DNA from: Oscillospiraceae bacterium
GTDB lineage: Bacteria > Bacillota_A > Clostridia > Oscillospirales > Oscillospiraceae
Length of the DNA stretch: 19,824 nt
Assembly (NCBI GenBank): GCA_902789835.1
Contig: CADAPN010000024.1
Span: 1-19,824 of the forward strand
Direction of reading: 5' to 3'
The stretch's first letter is position 1. Each line of letters opens with the position of its first letter. Positions 15,492 to 19,824 of the stretch are shown piece by piece. Position numbers and translations under genes: made by a program. Below the pieces are notes generated by a model. It did no database searches, was not told the origin of the DNA, and worked only from the letters and a program-made list of their open reading frames with translations.

Positions 15492-16787
15492 TCACTGGTC
15501 CAGCGCGACCAGGTCCTCCAGGGTCTCGCGGCGGACGGCAAGGCGGCTTTCCTCCTCGGTGAGCATCACGACGGGCGGCCGCGGGAGACGGTTGTAGTTG
15601 GAGGCCATGGAATAGTTGTAAGCCCCGGTGGTGCAGACGGCGATGTGATCGCCGCGCTGGGTGTCGATGGGGAGCTTAACGGCGGGCTGGATGATGTCCC
15701 CGGATTCACAGCAGCGTCCGGCCAGGTCGTAGACCGCGTAGAACTGTGCCTCGCGGTCGGCGTGCAGAACGGTATAGGGCGCCCCGTAGAGGGGATAGCG
15801 AGGATTGTCCGTCATGCCGCCGTCGATGACGACATAGTATTTGTAACCCGGGATGCGCTTGACGCTGGAGACGGTGTAGACCGTCATGCCGGCGTCGGCG
15901 ACGATGCTGCGGCCCGGCTCCATCAGGAAGAAGGGAAGCTTCAGGCCGTATTCGGTGCAGCGCTGCTTCAGGTGGGCGGCGACGCTGCGGATGCGGGCGG
16001 GAATGTCGATTTGCTTGTCCGTGTCAAGATAGCGCACACCGTAGCCGCCGCCCACGTTCAGCATTTCGGTCACATAGCCGAAGCCCTTATAAAGCTCGGC
16101 CATAAAGGCGGTCATGACGTCGACGGTATCCTCGAAAACCGTCTCGTCGAAGACCTCGGAGCCCACGTGGCAGTGCAGGCCGCAGACCGAAAGAGAGGGC
16201 AGGCAGAGCGCGTCCTGTACAAAGGCATAGGCCTGGCCGGTCTCCATCGGGACGCCGAATTTCACGTCGACGGTGCCGGTGTTGACGGCCTTGTAGGTGT
16301 GCGGGTCGATGCCGGGCGTGACGCGGAGCAGCACCTTCTGAACGAGGCGCATGCGCGCGGCCTCCTCGGCCAGCCGGCGCAGCTCGTCGGGATTGTCCAC
16401 GATGAAGTAGCCGACACCGTGTTCCAGGGCGTAGCGGATGTCGGCGTCGGTCTTTCCGTCGCCGTGGAAGAAGATCTTTTTCGCGGGGAAGCCCGCCGAG
16501 AGCGCGGTGTGGATCTCACCCGGCGAGACGGCGTCGATGCCCATGCCCTCTTCCTTCACAATCCGGTACATCGCCCGGAAGGAGGCGGCCTTCCCGGCGT
16601 AGAGGGGGAGGGCGGCTTCCCCGAAGCATTCGCGGAAGGTCTCGGTGTACATGCGGCAGTTGTGACGCAGCCGCCTCTCGTCCATCAGGTAGAGCGGGGT
16701 GCCGTACTGCTCCGCCAGAGCCGGAACCGAGTGCCCGGCAAAGCGCAGAGCCCCGTTCGGGGCGCGCTGAATGTTGTCAGAAAGCAT
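15492..16787 (-). CDS. lysA: diaminopimelate decarboxylase
   Basis: The predicted protein has 431 residues, a PLP-dependent fold-III decarboxylase that converts meso-diaminopimelate to L-lysine, the last step of lysine synthesis. The PLP lysine is in PLYAGKAASF (Lys66). Other landmarks are CGLHCHVGSEV, the phosphate-binding NVGGGYGVRYL, FLMEPGRSIVADAG, and the catalytic CCESGD near the C-terminus with the TTGAYNYSMASNYN tail. HGDGKT replaces the common HGNNK(S/T) loop, a mild variation. Length is normal. ATG 16787 has only a weak GGCAGAG upstream, 14 bases after the stop of the HD gene, so the two share a transcript. It lies next to the amidohydrolase cluster but has its own terminator, so it is probably housekeeping. 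An ornithine/arginine decarboxylase role is less likely given the motifs. Confidence 0.93.
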   Translation of the reverse strand: MLSDNIQRAPNGALRFAGHSVPALAEQYGTPLYLMDERRLRHNCRMYTETFRECFGEAALPLYAGKAASFRAMYRIVKEEGMGIDAVSPGEIHTALSAGFPAKKIFFHGDGKTDADIRYALEHGVGYFIVDNPDELRRLAEEAARMRLVQKVLLRVTPGIDPHTYKAVNTGTVDVKFGVPMETGQAYAFVQDALCLPSLSVCGLHCHVGSEVFDETVFEDTVDVMTAFMAELYKGFGYVTEMLNVGGGYGVRYLDTDKQIDIPARIRSVAAHLKQRCTEYGLKLPFFLMEPGRSIVADAGMTVYTVSSVKRIPGYKYYVVIDGGMTDNPRYPLYGAPYTVLHADREAQFYAVYDLAGRCCESGDIIQPAVKLPIDTQRGDHIAVCTTGAYNYSMASNYNRLPRPPVVMLTEEESRLAVRRETLEDLVALDQ

Positions 16788-16801
16788 TTTGCTCTGCCGG
16801 C

Positions 16802-17387
16802 TCAGAAGCCGATCTCCTCCTTGTGAGCGGTCATGCCGTCAATGCAGGCCTGCATCACGACTGCGGGCTCCAGGCCCAGCATCTCGAAGCCCCGGTTGAT
16901 GACTTCGCGGTCGCACTTGGCGGCAAACTTCAGGTCCTTGAATTTTTTCTTAAAGCTCTTGACGCTCATGCCGTCCATCTTCTCCGGCCGCATCAGGGCG
17001 TAGGCGTGGACAATGCCGGTCAGCTCGTCGACGGTGAAGAGGCTCTTCTCGAGATTGGTCTCGGGTTTCACCTCGTCCGTGGTGATGCCGTAGCCGTGGG
17101 AGATGATGCTGCGGATGTCGGCCTCGTCCACACCCTCCGGCTCGAGAAACTCCCGCACATGGTGGCAGTGCTCCTCGGTGGAGGGATACTGCTCATAGTC
17201 CACGTCATGAAGCCAGCCGATGGCCTCCCAGTGGTCCCGGTCCTCGCCGAAGTAATCCGCCATCGCGCCCATGGCCGCGCTGACGCAGGCGGCGTGGACA
17301 AAAAGATGGTCCTCGGTGGTGTGCTTGGGAAGAAGCTCCTTGGCTGGGAAGAAGCTCCTTGGCCCGTTCCAGCGTTAATTTGCTCAT
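16802..17387 (-). pseudogene. HD-domain hydrolase gene, frameshifted by a 19-bp tandem duplication
   Basis: The intact form would be a protein of about 188 residues starting MSKLTLERAKELLP at ATG 17387, with AGAGG about 10 bases upstream. After removal of one 19-base copy the frame would read KHTTEDHLFVHAACVSAAMG and join MADYFGEDRDHWEAIGWLHD, giving the H...HD metal pattern of HD phosphohydrolases. As written, the duplication at 17326-17363 adds one base to the frame, and translation from ATG 17387 leaves the family sequence after 14 residues. A start at ATG 17272 would give 156 residues but has no ribosome binding site and would lose the first metal histidine (VHAA). The gene precedes lysA by 14 bases, so its own role may be unrelated. 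A sequencing or assembly artefact, or phase variation, is possible. Confidence 0.85.
17326..17363 (-). repeat. 19-bp tandem duplication in the HD gene
   Basis: TGGGAAGAAGCTCCTTGGC occurs twice in direct succession at 17326-17344 and 17345-17363, with no mismatch. The length is not a multiple of three, so the second copy shifts the reading frame. The base pattern suggests slippage or unequal recombination, as no other copy is nearby. Confidence 0.95.
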
Positions 17388-17419
17388 GAATACCACATCC
17401 TCTGAAGATACTTTCCGTC

Positions 17420-17448
17420 AGAATAACGCAGAGAGAGTTGAATTGCAA
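17420..17448 (-). promoter_or_regulatory. promoter for the HD-lysA transcript
   Basis: On the minus strand TTGCAA (17443-17448) and TATTCT (17420-17425) are separated by 17 bases, each matching four of six consensus positions. It would start transcription near 17413, about 26 bases before the ATG at 17387. It is divergent from the promoter at 17461-17489. Confidence 0.5.
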
Positions 17449-17460
17449 GCATTTTTTGCC

Positions 17461-17489
17461 TTGCAGACGGAGCGCGGGAATGGTAAAAT
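17461..17489 (+). promoter_or_regulatory. promoter for the cation diffusion facilitator
   Basis: TTGCAG (17461-17466) and TAAAAT (17484-17489) are separated by 17 bases, and TGG before the -10 gives an extended -10. Transcription would begin near 17496. This makes the ATG at 17499 unlikely as a start and supports an internal one. Confidence 0.55.
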
Positions 17490-17531
17490 ATAGATTCCAT
17501 GAAAATACTGCGGAAATCAGGTAACAGCCTT

Positions 17532-18662
17532 ATGGAAGAAACCATGAAACGGGACCGGCTGATCGTCCGAACCAGTGTCATAGGCATCGTCGCAAACCTG
17601 TTCCTCGCCGCGTTCAAGGCGGCGGTGGGCCTGCTCTCCCACTCCATTGCGGTGACGCTGGACGCGGTGAACAACCTCTCGGACGCCCTCTCCTCGGACG
17701 CCCTCTCCTCGGTCATCACCATCATCGGAACCAAGCTTGCCAACCGCCAGCCGGACAAGAAGCATCCGCTGGGCCACGGCAGAACGGAATACCTCAGCGC
17801 CATGATCGTCGCGGCCATCGTGCTCTATGCCGGCGTCACCTCCCTGGTGGAGTCGATCAAGAAGATCATTCACCCCGAGACCCCGGACTATTCCGTCGTC
17901 TCCCTTGTCATCATCGCCTCGGCGGTGGCGGTAAAGCTGATCCTTGGCCGCTATGTGAAAGCCCAGGGGCAGAAGGCCAACTCCGGCGCGCTCATCGCCT
18001 CGGGAGAGGATGCCCGCTTCGACGCGATCCTCTCGGCCTCGGTCCTGGCCTCGGCGGTGATCTTCATGCTCACGGGCCTCTCCCTCGAGGCCTGGGTCGG
18101 CGTGGTGATCTCCGGCTTCATCATCAAGTCGGGCATTGAGATGATGATGGAGACGCTGGACGACATCATCGGCCACCGGGCGGACCCGGAGCTCACGCAG
18201 AAGATCCGCCGTCTGCTCAACGAGGAGCCCGAGGTCCGGGGCGCCTATGACCTGTTCCTGGACAACTACGGCCCGGACCGGAACTACGCCTCGGTCCATT
18301 TGGAGCTGCCGGATGTGATGACGGTGGAAGAGGTGGACCGCCTGACCCGCCGCGTGCAGGCAAAGGTCTTCCGGGAGACCGGCGTCATCCTCACGGGCGT
18401 CGGCGTCTACTCCTACAACACCGGAAGCGACGATGTCGCCGCCATCCGCAACGCCGTACAGGAAAAGGTCATGGCCCACGACTGGGCCCTGCAGATCCAC
18501 GGCTTCCACCTCAATCCCGAGACGAAGGAACTGCGCTTCGACGTGGTGACGAGCTTCGACGTGGATCCGAAGGAGGCCATCGCCACCCTGCAGAAGGAGG
18601 TACAGGCGATCTGCCCGGACTACAAGGTGATGATCACCCGGGACGTGGATATTGCGGACTGA
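17532..18662 (+). CDS. cation diffusion facilitator (CDF) family transporter
   Basis: This is a membrane divalent-metal exporter with two soluble C-terminal domains; the start at 17532 gives 376 residues. Helix II carries LDAVNNLSDALSS, and KKHPLGHGRTEYLSA is the conserved loop after it. SGEDARFDAILSASVLAS supplies the metal-site aspartates of helix V. Beyond the membrane part, a first ferredoxin-like domain (LFLDNYGPDRNYASVHLELP) is followed by a second one ending VDIAD, as in long clostridial members. ATG 17499 lies only 10 bases after the -10 box, so ATG 17532 (AGG 10 bases upstream) or 17544 is more likely. A 15-bp in-frame duplication at 17679-17708 adds DALSS to helix II next to the metal site, which could change register. 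The metal (Zn, Mn, Fe) cannot be told. Confidence 0.85.
   Translation: MEETMKRDRLIVRTSVIGIVANLFLAAFKAAVGLLSHSIAVTLDAVNNLSDALSSDALSSVITIIGTKLANRQPDKKHPLGHGRTEYLSAMIVAAIVLYAGVTSLVESIKKIIHPETPDYSVVSLVIIASAVAVKLILGRYVKAQGQKANSGALIASGEDARFDAILSASVLASAVIFMLTGLSLEAWVGVVISGFIIKSGIEMMMETLDDIIGHRADPELTQKIRRLLNEEPEVRGAYDLFLDNYGPDRNYASVHLELPDVMTVEEVDRLTRRVQAKVFRETGVILTGVGVYSYNTGSDDVAAIRNAVQEKVMAHDWALQIHGFHLNPETKELRFDVVTSFDVDPKEAIATLQKEVQAICPDYKVMITRDVDIAD
17679..17708 (+). repeat. 15-bp in-frame tandem duplication in helix II of the CDF transporter
   Basis: TCGGACGCCCTCTCC occurs twice in succession at 17679-17693 and 17694-17708, followed by a partial TCGG. It encodes Ser-Asp-Ala-Leu-Ser twice, producing SDALSSDALSS where the family has one SDALSS. 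The reading frame is kept. Confidence 0.95.
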
Positions 18663-18704
18663 AAAACAGAGAATACAGAAACCCTCGGAATCCCGAGCGA
18701 ATCA

Positions 18705-18737
18705 CCCCGGTCAGAGTTCTTCCGATCGGGGATTTTT
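18705..18737 (+). terminator. intrinsic terminator after the CDF gene
   Basis: CCCCGGTC (18705-18712) pairs with GATCGGGG (18724-18731), with one G-U wobble, around an 11-base loop, followed by A and five Ts (18733-18737). It lies about 40 bases after the transporter stop codon. Confidence 0.8.
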
Positions 18738-18801
18738 GCGGCAAAATAATCCCCCTGCGCAAAAAAGGCGAAATTATTGACGCTTTTATTGACGCCGGGT
18801 C

Positions 18802-18810
18802 TGGTATACT
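18802..18810 (+). promoter_or_regulatory. extended -10 promoter element
   Basis: TGGTATACT at 18802-18810 is an extended -10 (TATACT matches five of six). No good -35 is found at 17 bases, although TTGACG words occur nearby. It could be a second, regulated promoter for the surface-protein gene. Confidence 0.35.
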
Positions 18811-18865
18811 TGCAGGTGAGAATGGAAAAAATGTGCGCAGATGCATGAAAAAATACTGAAAAAAC

Positions 18866-18894
18866 TTGTCCCTTTCCGGTACTTGTGCTATATT
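18866..18894 (+). promoter_or_regulatory. promoter for the Cys/His-repeat surface protein
   Basis: TTGTCC (18866-18871) and TATATT (18889-18894) are separated by 17 bases, with TGC before the -10 (extended -10). Transcription would start near 18901, leaving a leader of about 88 bases before ATG 18989. Confidence 0.65.
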
Positions 18895-18988
18895 AATATC
18901 TGTATAATTGGGCTTAAACCAGGCTGTTTCCGAACCGAATCCAAAATGTATACAATATGACATTCTGATAGAAGGCAGGACTGAAAAA

Positions 18989-19824
18989 ATGAATGAATCT
19001 CTGTTGAACCGGATCCTGAAAGACCGCAAAAGACGGACCAGATCGCTTGCGCTGATTCTGTGTCTGTCGATGATCGTCTCTCTGGGGACCTTTGCCGGCT
19101 TCCACAAGAACGCCATCGCGAAGGTCTATACCCGGGAGGTCCTGGACTGTCCCTATACCCACGAGGGGGCGGAGCCGGTGGCGCATGTGCACAACGACGA
19201 CTGCTACGACGGGAAGACCCTTGTCTGCACGCTGCCGGAGCTGGAAGCGCACACGCATTCCGACGCGTGCTACACCGAGAGCCAGGTGCTTACCTGCACC
19301 CTGGAGGAGAATCCGGGGCATCAGCACGGTGACGCATGCTATACCGAGCGGGAAGAGCTCCGCTGCGGCCTGGAAGAGAACCCGGGGCATCAGCACGGTG
19401 ACGCGTGCTACACCGAGCGCGAAGTGCTGCGCTGCGGCCTGGAAGAGAACCCCGGTCATCAGCACGGTGAAGCCTGCTATGATGAAAACGGCGTCCTGAC
19501 CTGCCAGATTCCGGAGGGCGAGGGCGCGCATACCCATACCGCCGAGCTGCCAGATTCCGGAAGGCGAGGGCGCGCATGCCCACACCGCCGAGTGCTACGA
19601 GACCGTTCGGGAGCTCACCTGCGGCAAGCAGGAGCTGACACCCCATGTCCACGGGCCGGAATGCATCCGCAAGGAAGAGATCACCGTCGATGAGCCGGAA
19701 GTAAGTACCGAGCCTGAAGCGACTACCGTTCCCGAGATGCCCGTCAGCGATCCGAACGCGGACCTTGAGAGCGCGTCCGACTGGGAGCGCGACTTCGACG
19801 GCATGGAGCTCAGCGGAAACTGGG
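18989..19824 (+). pseudogene. Cys/His-repeat surface protein, N-terminal part, with repeat-associated frameshift
   Basis: The gene runs off the window. ATG 18989 is chosen because GGCAGGA lies about nine bases upstream and the start MNESLLNRILKDRKRR precedes a hydrophobic segment LALILCLSMIVSLGTFAGF (about residues 20-38), a signal/anchor seen in gut Bacillota surface proteins. Then come repeats with paired histidines and cysteines (AHVHNDDCY, AHTHSDACY, and three GHQHG(D/E)ACY), each followed by a LxC segment. Three of these are 69-base direct repeats. At about 19546 the frame breaks: GAHTHTAE should continue into CY, but about 26 bases of a repeat unit appear lost. The expected sequence resumes in another frame (CQIPEGEGAHAHTAECYETV) and stays open to the window end; as written the first frame stops at 19693. 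Function is unknown; cell-wall or adhesin context is inferred from related large proteins. Confidence 0.8.
19310..19505 (+). repeat. 69-bp repeats encoding GHQHGxACY units
   Basis: The word CATCAGCACGGT recurs at 19319, 19388 and 19457, exactly 69 bases apart. Each unit encodes about 23 residues with one HxH pair and two cysteines. Near-identity between units makes the region prone to recombination and to assembly collapse. Confidence 0.9.

Larger units (their letters stand above)
18663..18988 (+). other. intergenic region with terminator and two promoters
   Basis: These 326 bases hold the transporter terminator (18705-18737) and at least two promoter-like elements reading toward the surface-protein gene (18802-18810 and 18866-18894). 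The rest is AT-rich with A-runs and the palindrome TGTATACA near 18948. No coding gene is evident. Confidence 0.7.

Noticed and set aside
17499..17531. ATG 17499 as start of the CDF transporter.
   Set aside because: It lies 10 bases after the -10 box, which would make a leaderless message. The first residues are not typical of the family, and internal ATGs fit better.
19310..19505. Regular 69-bp repeats resembling a CRISPR-like array.
   Set aside because: The repeats are contiguous, in frame and encode a Cys/His protein motif. There are no spacers and no cas genes.

Overview
The window is GC-rich bacterial DNA, roughly 60% G+C by eye, with strong AGGAGG-type ribosome binding sites and tight gene packing. 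An anaerobic, Gram-positive gut-type clostridium (Oscillospiraceae/Ruminococcaceae-like) fits best. Three features support this: a four-part 2-oxoacid:ferredoxin oxidoreductase, a DAP decarboxylase, and a Cys/His-repeat surface protein of a kind common in gut Bacillota. The species is inferred from family resemblance, not proven. No RNA genes, CRISPR array, integrase or transposase were seen.

Layout. Positions 1-1971 (+) hold the end of a branched-chain-type 2-oxoacid:ferredoxin oxidoreductase operon (alpha, beta, gamma); the beta gene is frameshifted by a short deletion. A bidirectional terminator (2010-2037) separates it from a minus-strand AAA/DUF4143 ATPase (2101-3462). An AT-richer intergenic stretch (3463-3769) carries phased CTTA motifs, three interconvertible TTTTTCGATGGA copies and a strong terminator. 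Next come two overlapping minus-strand genes of the DUF262 (GmrS/ParB-like) family. The first carries a C-terminal DUF1524 HNH nuclease; the second is an 892-residue partner. Together they form a candidate anti-phage or DNA-modification-sensing pair.

Positions 8231-15299 (minus strand) form a catabolic cluster transcribed amidohydrolase (D-aminoacylase type), solute-binding protein, two permeases, two ATPases. It looks built to import N-acylated or D-amino-acid-containing peptides and deacylate them. A promoter precedes the amidohydrolase. A hairpin plus a second promoter sit between the binding protein and the permeases, so dosage is probably split. The DUF262 pair starts only 17 bases after the last transporter gene and may ride on its transcript.

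Positions 15492-17387 (minus) hold lysA and a broken HD-domain gene. A divergent promoter region then leads into a cation diffusion facilitator (17532-18662, +). The window ends in a truncated, frameshifted gene for a membrane-anchored Cys/His-repeat protein.

A recurring theme is small repeat-associated change: a deletion in the beta subunit, an 89-bp duplication-flanked insertion between the permease and ATPase genes, a 19-bp tandem duplication that breaks the HD gene, a 15-bp in-frame duplication in the transporter, and a repeat-unit loss in the surface protein. These are either genuine slippage/recombination events (possibly phase-variable) or assembly errors. Read-level checking would decide. 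The DUF262 pair and this indel pattern are the two most interesting aspects of the window.
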